NCBI RefSeq assembly: GCF_001625215.2
Contig: NC_030381.2
Coordinates: 44,576,689-44,640,688 of the forward strand
Origin: Daucus carota subsp. sativus
Taxonomy: Eukaryota > Streptophyta > Magnoliopsida > Apiales > Apiaceae
DNA: 64,000 nucleotides
Direction: 5' to 3'
Part shown: in pieces, positions 50,401-61,667 of the stretch
Numbering within the stretch: position 1 is the stretch's first letter
Layout of the letters: each line of letters begins with the position of its first letter
Translations under genes and position numbers: made by a program
Notes under the pieces: generated by a model
The model's database searches: none
Told to the model about the DNA's origin: nothing
The model's input: the letters and a program-made list of their open reading frames with translations, nothing else

Positions 50401-53400
50401 TCAGTTTTAACCTTCAAACCAACTGAAATATCTGAACCGAACCATTAGCACATATGTTATATAATTAATATTGTTATATAATTAGTTTAGGTATTTAAGT
50501 GTTCAAGTGTTGATCCATATAATAAATATTTCTTACTTTTAAAATTATTGTTCCCCTTTTTCTCCATCCTTATTTTATTTACTCTTCATTAATAATCAAA
50601 CTTTCTTCTTTTTCTCTTTTAAATAAAATATTTTGTTTAGTATTTAAAAATAAAATGAATTATTTGTTTTCATAACAATGTATAAGGGTAGCGCCTAAAA
50701 TTATATATATCGAAGAGTTATACAAGTTTCACCTTTATCTTTTATTAAGTATTTTGCTAAGTGACAAAAAAGGGAGCACCTAGAATTATTATAAATTAAT
50801 AAAAGTGTAATTTTTTTAATATTTTGGTATTAAACCGAAACCAAACCGAACCAATCCGTTAAGAATCGGTTCGGTTTGGATTGGTTTTTATAACATTCAG
50901 TTTGGATATGGTTTGTGAATTTTTAAAACCGAAAAATTCGGTTTGGATTGGTTTGAACCTCCAAAACCGTCCAAACCGAACCGTGCTCACCCCTACAGCC
51001 TACATTACAGGGCAAAAAATAAATTTGTTACTTGCATCAAATATATACATTCAATGGATCAAATCACATGTAACAGAACTGGATGTCAAAGTTGGAACTA
51101 TAAGGAATTTTGTACTTGGGTGTAACTTAGGACATGTTTTAGGATGTCAGCAGATGATACAGACCACTACATGACTATGAAAGTCAAGATAACTCTTAAC
51201 TTATTCAATGTAATCTGTATATTACTTTGGTTCATTTAGTTAGTTCACTCTTCAAAATACTCGATATCTACGGAACTAAATGTATAGAAACATATCAATG
51301 TCAAGTCATTAATCACACTAATATTTATCTAAAAGAGCATATGCAATAAACAGAAACCACAATGACAATAACAGTGTGCCGATTCACCAATCTACAACAT
51401 CATACCAAGTAAGCAAGAACGTACTCCAATAGGACCAGCTCCAGAAAAAAGAGATGACACTATTTTCATGACCAAGAATTGTCTGCATAAGAATGGAAAG
51501 AATTTTGAAATATTATAATAACCAATCATGTTAATGTGTATAGGTAGTGCTTATTCTTGTTAAATTTTCTTTGGAACATTTAAGCTGAAGTTCCGATAAA
51601 AATAAAAGTAGCAAACAAGCACCTTTAATATATTAAACCCGTACCATACAGTTGAATATCAAGGGAAAACTTGAGGGGGGGAATCAAATATCATCCACTT
51701 TGTTAAATTTTATATGATTTCTGTACAAATTTTTTTACAGTATTGTATACTTAAAGAAAAATATAAGTGCATTGTAAGTTGTAACCATTACAATATAGTT
51801 GTGCACCAATTGACCCATCATGTCAAACGACTAAGGAGATTGCTCAGCCAAGTCCTAGATGATTAATAGAGAAATAGAAGTTGTACAGGCCAACAAAATA
51901 TACTCGAGCAGTTGATCGATTAGTGCAGACACCGCCTATACAAGCAACCCTCTTGCTCATTCGTATATGTTTTCAGTGAAACAAAGTTGTTCCAGTTTTT
52001 CCAAAAAAACACATCTTAGGAAGTACCAGAAAAAAATACAGTGAGTAAATTTGGAGACTCTTCTAACCTCTTTCGACTTGTTTTTGTCTTATCCAATTCA
52101 ATTCCAAAATTCTATGTTCATTGGTTAGTGCAGAGAAGGATTTGACAGTGTTGGCCAGTAACATGAAAATTAATATATAAAACATGTACTGGGTTGGACC
52201 CAGAAATTTAATTGCATTATATATAGCTTAAGTTTTAAGTCCTTATTTACAGAATAATATATGCATATAATTGCACATGGCCCACTACATAATGTGTAAA
52301 CAGAAGGTGTCTAATTGGGAGTTCTACATAAAAATGAGTGCTTAAATTGAGGGTGCAGCTATATACGTTTTTCTGAAACATGGTAATATTACCAAAGTTC
52401 AATAGAAATCACTTTAAACCCTATATATCTAAATTCAATAATTGGATATGCAGCCCATGATAAACATATAAGTAACTAACTATTTTATCCATCTCCGAAA
52501 GCAACGATCAAGTTAATTTACAAGTGATGTGCTTAACTATAGGGATGGCAACGGGTTGGATCGGTTCGGATATCTGTGATATCCAAACCCGAACCCGAAA
52601 ATTTTCACCAAACCCGAACTCGATCCAAACCCGTTTGGATTTGAAAAACAAAACCCGAACCCGATCCAACGGATTTCGGATCGGGTTCGGGTTTATCCAA
52701 ACCCGAATTTCTTCAGATCTTATCTTAACTCAATCCGGCGAAACTGCAACAATCAGCTCCCCACTGTAATTGATCAACACTTGCCAAGCCGACTACCATC
52801 ACCACCACGTCTCTCTTTCCCATTCACTAAACAACCCATCAACACCTAAATACATAGATCCAGTAATCTACCACTACGCACTACGGCCATCAGCACGCAC
52901 TACGACCATCAGCACTACGACTTGGACAACAGAGGCGGACGGAGTTGTAGGCGGACAGTGGGTTTGGAGACAGAGCAGCGGAGGCGCACAACGGAGTTAC
53001 AGGCGGCGACTAGAACTAGGCGGCGGAGAGCTAAAGATGAAAATGAAATTAGGGATTTTAATTTTTGTGAGAGGATGAGAGGCTGAGAGTAAGACCCGTG
53101 AATTACTTACTGGATGTGCACGTCTGAGTTATTGAATTAACTTCTCATTTAGTATAATATATAATATTAAATAATAACTAAAACTAAAAATATATGTATA
53201 TTATATAAGCTTAAAATATTATAAATAATATAAATATTCTTAAAAAATTATAAACAATATATATTATATATTATATATAATATATAATATATAATATATA
53301 TTCTTCGGATTTTTTTTCGGGTTTCCGGTTTGGATCGGGTTCGGATCGGATTTGGATTTCGGGTCGGGTTTCGATACGGAACACCTATTATCCAAATCCA

Positions 53401-55285
53401 AATCCAAACTCGTTCGGGTCTAAAAATCAAATCCAAATCCAAATCCAAATCCAAAATATCGGGTTCGATAAAATCCATTCGGGTCGAAACGGTCGGATAT
53501 CCATTCGGATCGGTCTTTTCTGCCATCCCTACTTAACTATAGTTATGTTTTTATCCCTATATCTTGGTTATTTCTTATTAAATAGGATTTTTATTAAAAT
53601 AATTTCAATAGGGGGAGTTACAATAAAAGATGGATTTGAGATTAAAGATGCAAAGTTTGAAGATTATTTTTACTTAAATTTGGATTTTCTGGACAGCAGT
53701 CGTTACTATTTGGGCTCTAACTAAAATCATATAGGACCTTGTCAGATGATTCAACAGCCCACATTGTAAGCTTATGAGAAAAAAATTAGTATTGTCTTGC
53801 TATCATACTCCAGCCGAATCAACCAAAATCAAAGACAAAACCTCGATCCTACATCTCACTGGGACCCCTCTACTGCCAAGTGGGACATCAAATAGAGGCT
53901 AGTAATCAAATACAAAACAAGGGAAACTAGACCTATATGACATCACCCAACCCTTATATGTCATCACCCACCCCTAGATGACATCACCCACCCGGTGCAC
54001 ACTCCCAAACCCCACTCAATCCAGCTTGGGCCCACTAGAGCCTCACTAAGGCCCTGGACAAGCTCAAGAGCCAATATTTGGCCCCCACCCCCACCCAGTA
54101 GGCCTCATATAGGTCTTTCCAAGGCCCAGCTCGGGGTCCACAAACCTCCCCATCCTCTTAAAAACATTGGTTTGTATTTTAGTTGATACTAGAGTGAGAC
54201 TTTATATATATGTATACATATAGAGAGAGAAGTTACATAGAGTCCACATTTATGGAGTCCATATTCTTCGAAACTGGATAAAATATAATTTAATTATTTC
54301 AATTCAATTTTTTTTTGTTCTACAATATTTTTAAAATCCGGCAACCTGCAATTATGTTCTACAACGTAATCAACAAGTACTATAAATCGCAAGACACTAT
54401 GTTCTACAATATAACTAATAAGAAAAACAATGATCTTAATGATTAATAAAGTTAAAGAATGTTTAATTAATTGGTAAAAATGTTTGAGATTATTTATAAA
54501 TGATAAAATATATATAAATTTTGGAAATTAAAGATGTTATTTATCATTAACTTAAAAAATTATGACCGGTACTCCAAGACTCCGTCTTAAATATGGACTC
54601 CATAGAACCTAACTATACAACAATAACTACAAATTTTGATCTAGTCACTTGACAGCTAAAATTTGAGCATTTGAGCTTCCCGCCTTGAGCACTACAACAA
54701 TTGTCTAATTGAACTGGTGTCACACACATATGAGGTGTTCATCAGGCACCTGAAAGCCTTACTTCTGCTTCCTAGTCACTCGGAGTTAATGATCAGTAGT
54801 TCCGAACTAGACACCTAGTAGACATAATAGCAACAACTAGATAATGCCTCAATACCTAACCCTCACAAACTATCTCAAATTAAAACCCATTAAATCAAAC
54901 TTACACTCATTTCTAATACCCTAAATAAACAATCACCGCAACATATTCCCCCTGATTTCACACAATTTGCCACCACGAAACCACATGACAACTTTCCTAA
55001 CTACTCCACAACAAACTTGACTCATCTAATCACGCAACTGATCCACGCATAGCAGCCAATTCAAATGAAGTTAAACAAATTCAACTGATCAAAGTGAATA
55101 ATTAAATAATTTAGTACCGTCCAAATGTCGGCAGGGACGAGAATAATGATAGAAATAGAGCAAAACCAAGTGTATCCAACGGTGATATAGACGTATCTGG
55201 GGACGTCGGGACCGGCGAAGTATCGGAGAGTTAAGATGACCATGCCTAGCGTTAGAGGCAGCGAGATCAGATAAAACACCCACAT
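39930..55285 (-). CDS. LMBR1 domain-containing protein 2 homolog (LMBD2-like membrane protein)
   Basis: Fourteen exons, in transcript order: 55118-55285, 51406-51482, 49971-50129, 48843-49056, 48055-48141, 47800-47939, 46463-46543, 44796-44860, 42770-42945, 41773-41903, 41580-41667, 40875-41088, 40611-40717, 39930-40379; 2157 nt, 718 residues. All introns are GT-AG and all phases close. The start MWVFYLISLPLTLGMVILTL matches plant LMBR1-like proteins (At3g08930/At5g01460 class). Landmarks: FFWSWSYWSTFLLTW, APLIQGYEDAGDFTV, SNTFGLVTGAFLLGF, DWTTRQKVLSHKIAKMAVKL, QMSKRDPLRPYMNVI, the cytosolic DYDTDEKSMATLRRHLR coiled coil, SLFKVGMLMFYSLTPRQTSS, MVARYAPPISYNFLNLISL and a polar Ser-rich tail ending DIFQRLKRPNAEEDIDIMDV. 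About nine membrane spans are expected. Animal homologs influence receptor signalling at the membrane; the plant role is poorly known. No lesion is visible, so the gene looks intact despite heavy intron invasion. Confidence 0.93.
45905..45992. repeat. (TA)n followed by (TTTA)n microsatellite
   Basis: About 43 bases of alternating AT pass directly into roughly ten TTTA units. It lies in intron 7 of the LMBD2-like gene. ORFs of Ile-Tyr repeats across it are meaningless. Confidence 0.95.
46100..46145. repeat. (AT)n microsatellite
   Basis: About 23 AT units, about 110 bases from the first (TA)n run, with CGACTTGTCGACT repeats between. The two runs together could form a large cruciform. Confidence 0.95.
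46597..46625. repeat. 29 bp copy of exon 7 sequence in the adjacent intron
   Basis: Bases 46597-46625 repeat 46509-46537 exactly (starts GCTCAAGAGCCTCC, ends ATATGTCATA). The copy lies about 55 bases upstream, in transcript sense, of the exon 7 acceptor and lacks its own splice site. Confidence 0.9.
47374..47416. repeat. Poly-C run of 37 bases (poly-G in the transcript)
   Basis: Thirty-seven consecutive C, one A, then five C, in intron 6 of the minus-strand LMBD2-like gene. In the transcript this is a poly-G tract. Length in an assembly is unreliable. Confidence 0.95.
49614..49835. mobile_element. MITE in intron 3 of the LMBD2-like gene
   Basis: Left end GGGCTGTTTGTTTCGTAGAA, right end CTAACCCAAACAACCCC, inverted. 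A TAT repeat flanks it if the first T at 49613 is counted in the element. Internal AAGTAGAAGCACTTTTAGCT and CCAAACACTTTATTAACTTA resemble the elements at 22251 and 60940 in reverse. Confidence 0.72.
50271..50995. mobile_element. hAT-like element in intron 2 of the LMBD2-like gene, 725 bp
   Basis: Left end TAGGCCTGAGCATAATT, right end CCGTGCTCACCCCTA. 8 bp duplication CAGCCTAC at 50263-50270 and 50996-51003. Both arms have dense CCAAACCG/CGGTTTGG repeats. No transposase ORF. Confidence 0.92.
52540..53531. mobile_element. hAT-like element in intron 1 of the LMBD2-like gene, 992 bp
   Basis: Left end TAGGGATGGCAACGGGTT, right end TTTTCTGCCATCCCTA. 8 bp duplication CTTAACTA at 52532-52539 and 53532-53539. 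The arms contain AAACCCGAACCCGA-type repeats and inverse. The interior 52760-53090 is GC-richer, with GGCGGACGGAG-like repeats, and may be captured host sequence. No transposase. Confidence 0.92.
53938..53997. repeat. Short tandem repeat, 3 x 21 bp
   Basis: ATGACATCACCCAACCC, ATGTCATCACCCACCCC and ATGACATCACCCACCCG occur at 21-base spacing in intron 1 of the LMBD2-like gene. Each unit carries a TGACATCA-like core. Confidence 0.85.
54231..54616. mobile_element. Probable MITE in intron 1 of the LMBD2-like gene
   Basis: Left AGTTACATAGAGTCCACATT and right, in reverse complement, AGTTAGGTTCTATGGAGTCC are related; both sides continue into ATGGAGTCCATA. The interior repeats GTTCTACAA several times. 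The target duplication was not resolved. Confidence 0.55.
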
Positions 55286-56237
55286 CTCGACTCTCGTGTT
55301 GGAGAAATTGAGTTTGTTGAGGTGTATAATAATGTGTAATGTGGACTAGTGGTGCTTCAAAAGTATTGTGTGTGTATTGTGTGTGTGTGTCTAGATTTTG
55401 GGCGATCGGTGCGGTGCTTGCTGCAATCGGTTAGGTTGTGTGCTAACGTGCGCCATCAGCCACGTTTGCTTTGCAGGTCCTCCTTCACTTCTGCGACTCT
55501 GCCCCTTTTTGACTATTTATATACAGCAGAACGAAATGTCAAATTAATTTTATTTTTTTTTGTCAAAAAATGTCATATTAATTTGTTCTTTATTTTATGA
55601 GCACAGGTCTCTGTTGGACATTGTTTTAAAGATCTCTAATATATTAATTTAATTAAATTCTGATTAATTTAAAATATATCATCATTATTTTATCGATTCT
55701 CAAATTTCGTAATCATGATTTTCGACATGAACTATCTGCTATATTTTACGACGTAAAGAAGAAAATTCTAAATTTAGATTTAGGATTATTGTCTTTCCGC
55801 TAAACATGTCGTTAATAATTTGTTACAAAACTTGACCTGCTATATTATGTTAGTTGATTATAACTTTACTTGATATATTTAATTTCAGGATTTAAGTAAT
55901 ATAATTTGAGAAAGTTAAAATGTTATTATTTTAGAATGACAAAGTTACTAAAAACAACTTAAGAACATATTATTTTATGATTTAATAATATTTTAATATA
56001 TGACTTCTTAAAATTATATATGTTTTTGCCGAAGTAGGGTTATAAAAACTTCATTAAATTGTTCTTATTAGGTTTGTTCCTTTTAACCTGTACAACTGGC
56101 TAGCCGAGCTTCATATGCTAATTCAAATGAAAGGTGTCACTGTATCTACTTTTAAATTCTTCTGGTAGTTCAGTTGCTAATTTGATATACATATAGACAA
56201 CATGTTCACGTTCAAATGGCCACATAAGCTGATTCCA
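55286..56237. other. Spacer between LMBD2-like and carrier genes
   Basis: Contains the promoter of the LMBD2-like gene (reading leftward) and a GT-rich run (55364-55390). No gene seen. Confidence 0.5.
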
Positions 56238-56254
56238 ATAACTTGAACTGAAAT

Positions 56255-56390
56255 GAGCACGATTGGATAGCCCAAGTGGCGGGCATATCCTCTGTTGTCC
56301 CGGGACACCCGGGTTCGACTCTGGCTCACCCCGAGAATTATTAGAACAGATACTAATTTGTAAGGCATATAAGCCTGCATTGTCAAAAAA
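56255..56390 (+). mobile_element. Full-length tRNA-derived SINE
   Basis: A box GGATAGCCCAAGTGGC, B box GGGTTCGACTCTGG about 40 bases on, then AGAACAGATACTAATTTGTA, ATAAGCC and TTGTCAAAAAA. A 17 bp target duplication ATAACTTGAACTGAAAT lies at 56238-56254 and 56391-56407. The perfect duplication suggests a recent insertion. The truncated copy at 10559 belongs to the same family. Confidence 0.93.
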
Positions 56391-56722
56391 ATAACTTGAA
56401 CTGAAATTGCAATTCTATTGAAAAATAATCTCCAACAGACAAGTTTGCAGAGTGACCTCACTCCACAAAAATCCAGTGCCATTGCTGCTCAAAAAGGCAG
56501 ATCATCCTATATCTACTATATATATTGTCTCCTTTGACAAATTATACAAATCAATTTACTAATCTCACTCGGATCAAAGAATTGTAAACAAAAATACTAC
56601 CGATCAGACAATGACGGAGAATCTCACCAGGCGTTCTCTCAGCCTGTGCCTAGAATTTATTGCTATGGTTCTAGTCCTACTTATACAGTATACAGGATTC
56701 CTGAAATCTGCTGCAGAAATTG

Positions 56723-59700
56723 TCAGGCAACCCGTTGATGTTTCTTCATGATATGGGTAGTTTCTTCTGTGTGACGGTTGAGCCCTCCACTCGTAGGCCT
56801 GAAAATTTTCCATATCAAAATCAAACTGATAGAGATTACGCCTAACAAGAATTGAAGAAACACTTTGCATTCACTTAATAACAAACATCAATTCTTTAAA
56901 CATGATGCTAGCTTCCATACTTGATTCCACTATATATTCGAGTAAGAGGGATCCAGACTTAATTCAGAAAGACGGTCTGAAGTAGCTATTTTCAGTATCA
57001 ATCTGTTAATATCTTTCATTAATCTGTGGAATTTGACAGCCACAGGGGTAGTGACCATCAGCTTGTTCCAGTAGTGAAATTCATTTATCTAAGCTCTAAA
57101 GTTTTCAATTCTATATAATCGTTTCTGATACAAATGGCAGTAGGTGGATATGCCAGGGGAAAATGTCACATGGTACTTAGGTCATGTGAACAGATTATGA
57201 GCAAAAATGTCTAAAGGGCTAGATTACCACAAATTGGCTACTTGAAAGACTGAAATGAAACTTTATCAAGATAAGGAGCACAATGAAATCAGGATCAAAG
57301 ATAAGTGGGAAAGTTCTCATGTCAATCTTCACTACAACAGTAAGCTAGAAGCTCTACAAAAAGATTGTTTATAAAAGAGAAAAAAAGAGGGGCAGAAAAT
57401 ATGTCTAATTGGTCTTGTATTTATAATACAAGAAAATTCCTCTTCTGATATAGTGGCCAATTACAATCACTAGTGCACCCCCAGAGGACAATAAGTGAAA
57501 AAATCTAGAACTTACTCGTGATTGGCATTTTAACTTACTAACCTGCACAAATAGTAACAATCACAGTTATAAGAAATGAACTTACAGCCCGCAGAGTACT
57601 TTGATACTATCATAGAGAAACCATTGCAGAGTCACGACTGGCCCTACAATCGTGAGACGAACAGGAAGACTTCTAGTAAACAAATTAAGGAGCCCAATGT
57701 TCTTTATAGCCTGAAAGATGCCATAGAATTAGTACAGCAGCCTGTTTTTCGGATGAATATTTTTAGATCGCAAGTAATTGGTTAAAGGCAAAACCTGAAG
57801 CACGCTATCAGCCTTTTTGTTATAAAGAGAGGAAACTATATTGTCTGCAGGATTAGATATTACGGTACCAACAGCACCAGCAACAAAGCCTGCTAAAGAT
57901 GTCACACCAAGTTGCTGAGCCCTTGAACAATCCTCTTTTCTTCTTTGTATAACATTTCCATATAACATATCCACCGAATGCTCAAATGTTGAAAACATTA
58001 TCATTGAGACTGCCAAACATAATTCCAGGGTTAGAACAAGTATACCACTGTCAATATAAATTTGAAACCATTATTGTGCACTTTAGCAAAACATGAGTTA
58101 GCTATATTTTTTAAGTTGCAAGAAAATGTGAAAAGGAATTAACTAAATTCAAATGAATTGATGATATTATTTTTCCTTCCAAAATACAAGTAATTCACTA
58201 AAGGATGCACAACAACAGAAAGATACTTATTATTGCAAATAGCCCTGCTTCACGCACACACACCGTATATATTCTTTTCCTCCCCAGTTACTAGTTCTTC
58301 CAGCTATTATATGTGTATATGGATTTTTAATGATTCCACTTAGTTATAGGAAGTGACTCTTTTCATTCTCCTCCAGAGATTCTGGAGAAAGTTTGCCAGG
58401 AAGTTGCCGGAATAGAAGTTAAAAAGCACACTTATAAAGTTTAGATCTTACTATAATTGCACAAGGCTAGCTTTTTAGCCATGCTGGCTGACCACAACCA
58501 AAAGCAGAGTATATGCTGAAGACATGAAATCATGGTATGCAATATATACTAACGATTTAAGATAACGCTTGTCTTACATGGAAGATTACGACCCCAAAGT
58601 GGGAAAAGCCCTTTGTACAATCTGCAAACAAATATTAAAAGGTCAAAATTTCTATATGAATACTGTAAACGCAAAGAAGAAAGTAAAACATTGCTAGGAA
58701 GCTGACCCAGATATCCCTCTGGATGCATAGAGTTTTGGAAAACCATCAACCAATCCCTTTGCGAAAGTTGGCTGTGTTTGAACGCAAACTTTTACAGCTT
58801 CGAACGGACATAGAGCTACATCAGCAACTAATTGTGCAGATGCACTACTCAGAAAGAATATGACACTCTTATTATGTTCCACCAACACGTCAGAGTAAAA
58901 CCTTTTAAAATATTCGTAGAGACCATATTTTAAACCTCCTTGAATACCATATCCAAAGAATTTGCTGGACCAACCTCTACAAAAAGCATAAGAGCCTTGC
59001 TCTTTCCAAAGTATACTAAGACTTGATCCCATGCGATTGTACTTCACTGGATTTACCTAAAGTACATACATAATCAGACGAGCAGGCAAATTAAGACAAA
59101 AATGGTTCAAAAACCTTGGACATGAATAGGTGTTTGTTGAGCCAAGGTGTGAAATTGCAGCACATCTTTAATATATTGATTATTAGAAAATAGAGTTCTT
59201 CAATGAATTTGTTTTCTGGAGTGTGACAAGCATCTTTCTGGAGTAGCTTCAGAGTAATTGTTTTTAACATTCCCAAATTCTAAATGTTTGCAGGACGGAT
59301 CTGTAAGATATGTTCCTCGATTGAAGCATATTTTTATAAACAATCTGCTTGCATGGTGGTGAAAAGTGTGTCTTAAGCCCAAAGCTCAATTGAGCACTCA
59401 GTTTGAGTTTGTGCTTTGCTTGAAAATAGCCACTCCCATGAAATGCCGCTTAAGCGTTAATAAGCTACTGTTATGACCTTTTGAGAAGAAGAGAGTTTCC
59501 CCTGGCCTTCAATTTAATCTAATAATAATGATGATACTAACAATAATACTAAAATTTGAACTGCAAATAATCTTCGGAGCCATAAACACATTTTATTGTC
59601 ATTGGAATTAAACTTTCTTGTCTTATTATCATAACACAAGCTTCGTGTTGTTAACTCAATATTATTAGAAGTAAATTATATTACAGAGCTTTTATTCCCA

Positions 59701-60204
59701 AATTTGTGTTGATTATCACGATATATCTGTTAAATCAATATCTATATTAGTGGAAGGCAAGCGATCAACAAGCTGCACCGCATAGACCTCGAATTCATAA
59801 CATAACAATTAGATTTTTCCACTACCTACAATGCCTAATGTGTTAATACTCAATAGGCGTCCAATCAATCACCGCAAACTCTAAACCAATTTCCCTAAGC
59901 CCAGTGACGACACCAAACAGAGATTTGTTTAATTCTAATGCATTGACACGAAACGTCAATCATTTTACACATTTCAACAATCAAATGTGGATCATTCAAA
60001 TGCTGAAACATATACACAAACACAGAGAGGTATATGATTATGATATACCTGCATATTAACTTTAAGAACGTCGAGAGGAGTGATGAGGAGATGAGTAGTC
60101 CCCGCGCTTAACATTCCGCCCAACGTACATATCCTATAATACTCTCTCATCCGCCATTCCTCGTCCACACTTGTCTTCGATTTGTGTTCCTCCGCCTCTT
60201 TCAT
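56723..60204 (-). CDS. PHT3;3: Mitochondrial phosphate carrier, PHT3;3/MPT1 type
   Basis: Six exons in transcript order: 60049-60204, 58707-59056, 58578-58621, 57795-58009, 57586-57710, 56723-56798; 966 nt, 321 residues, all GT-AG with closed phases. Three carrier repeats carry the family motifs: PLDVLKVNMQ, PFEAVKVCVQTQP and NPADNIVSSLY, the last being specific to phosphate carriers. Further landmarks: CTLGGMLSAGTTHLLITPLD, CRGWSSKFFGYGIQGGLKYG, LFPLWGRNLPFSMIMFSTFE, AGFVAGAVGTVISNPAD and LPVRLTIVGPVVTLQWFLYD. The C terminus continues LPTSGG after the last intron; reading through the donor would stop early after CGL. It lacks the long presequence of PHT3;1 proteins, as At2g17270 does. The protein should import phosphate with protons across the inner mitochondrial membrane. 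I chose the ATG at 60204 because the extra 46 residues of the open frame to 60342 do not look like this family. Confidence 0.93.
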
Positions 60205-60939
60205 GATTTGTAAGTATGTGTACTTTTGTTTTGTTTTGGGTTTAGGGTTTTGTACTTTTGTTAGTTTGGCTTTGTGGACATGTTCTTCATGTGTACATTT
60301 GCTTGCTGCATATTGATCCACGTTTGTGCAATATACATACACACAGCTTGTATGTATTTGTTTTGCTTGAACATAGTTTAAACGCGTCTCCTCTCTTCAT
60401 AACTACAACTCCAAAGGCACCTAGGTCGTACCGGTAAAACAGCATTTTATTTGTACCCTTACTTTTTCACTTTACTTTTTCTTTTTGAAAATTTAGATTA
60501 ATTACTCCTTCATCCTGTTCAATTGTATACGTTTATTTTTCACTGCTCGACACGTATTTTAAGATTCTTATAAAATATAATTTTATAATTTATTTCAAAA
60601 AAATTCTGTTTTATAAAAATATGTGTTATATTTTTATATAAAAAAGAAAATCTTAAAAATAAGTTGTAGAATTATATTTTATTGAAGTATTAAAATTTGT
60701 GCTGCGTCTCCGTCCCCCAATATATATTATTGACCGGGACGAAGTGAGTAATTAAGAGGCATATTTTTTTTGATCAAATTAAGAGGCATACTTAATCAAA
60801 GCTATTCATAATTTTTCTAGATTAAATGAATGTGGTTATTAAGTTTTATTATAAATTATTATTGAGAAATATGATGACGCTGAAAGAATGTTACTTAAAT
60901 TTTATTAAAACAAAACTGATGTATTTTTTCTTAAATTAT
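60205..60939. other. Upstream flank of the carrier gene
   Basis: Promoter side of the phosphate carrier plus the Stowaway-like element listed below. No further gene seen. Confidence 0.5.
60505..60748. mobile_element. Stowaway-like MITE, 244 bp, degraded ends
   Basis: Left end CTCCTTCATCCTGTTCAATT, right end TTGACCGGGACGAAGTGAG; TA at both edges (60503-60504 and 60749-60750). Termini differ from the CTCCCTCCGTCCC consensus at several bases, so an older copy. Confidence 0.75.
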
Positions 60940-61187
60940 GGGGCCATTTGGGTGGATTTAAAATAAGTGCTTTTTGCTTAAAGTAAAAAAATGAAGTAGA
61001 AGTTAGAAGCAGGTTAAGACGTATAAGTGATTAAACTGTTTGGGAAATAAGTAGAAGTCCTCAAACAAAAGCCAGTAATCCTAACTTCTTTTAAATACTT
61101 CCTGACTTTTTACACAAACGGTACAAATAAGTGCTGCTAACTTATAAATCCAGAAGTCGGGCTTATAAGCCATTGCCAAACACCACC
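60940..61187. mobile_element. MITE of the GTTTGG family, 248 bp
   Basis: Left end GGGGCCATTTGGGTGG, right end CCATTGCCAAACACCACC. TAT repeats at 60937-60939 and 61188-61190. Internal AATAAGTGCTTTTTGCTTAA and AACTGTTTGGGAAATAAGTA match the elements at 22251 and 49614. Confidence 0.75.
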
Positions 61188-61322
61188 TATGCATTTTTTT
61201 TATTCAATAATCATTTTTTTACGGACATTGTTGTAATATCATACAAATTCATTTCATCTCAAATCATCTGCACTCAATTCATTTTAAAACATCTAAACCC
61301 GTTTCATTTTGAATCACTCTTA

Positions 61323-61664
61323 GGCCTTGTTTGTTTGAAAGTTAGAAGTTTAAGGCAAATTTAGAAGTTTGAGATGTTTTAGAGATTTGATCACTAAAAC
61401 AAGCTAATATTAGTGTTTGGTAGTTAGTGGATTAAAATATAGGTTTGGATCCAAAAAGCTAATTTTGAAAAACTTACTCAGAGGAGTTTTTCGGATTAGT
61501 GGTATTGGTTTGTATCAGAAAAAGGTAATCAATCAGCCAGTTACTAAACAAGTTTACGAAAAACAGCTAATTCAATCCGCTAGTCAAAACATTTAATTCA
61601 TTTAGCTAGTTAAAACAGCTAATTCGATCCGCTAACAGCTAACCGCTAATTCCCCAACACGACC
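61323..61664. mobile_element. PIF/Harbinger-type MITE, 342 bp
   Basis: Left end GGCCTTGTTTGTTTGAAAG, right end CCCCAACACGACC. TTA duplications at 61320-61322 and 61665-61667. The interior has inverted AACAGCTAA/TTAGTGG-type repeats. Confidence 0.75.
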
Positions 61665-61667
61665 TTA

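Noticed and set aside
52770..53078. 102-residue ORF as a gene
   Set aside because: Lies inside a non-autonomous hAT-like element and an intron, no domain seen; kept only as a capture hypothesis.
57586..57710. Stop codon TAA at the end of carrier exon 5 as the true end
   Set aside because: The donor CT/GTAAGT overlaps it, and splicing to 56798 gives LPTSGG, the expected C terminus of this carrier type.
60205..60342. Upstream ATG extending the phosphate carrier by 46 residues
   Set aside because: The extension (MYVYCTNVDQ...) resembles neither a mitochondrial presequence nor the family N terminus; the ATG at 60204 gives the usual start.
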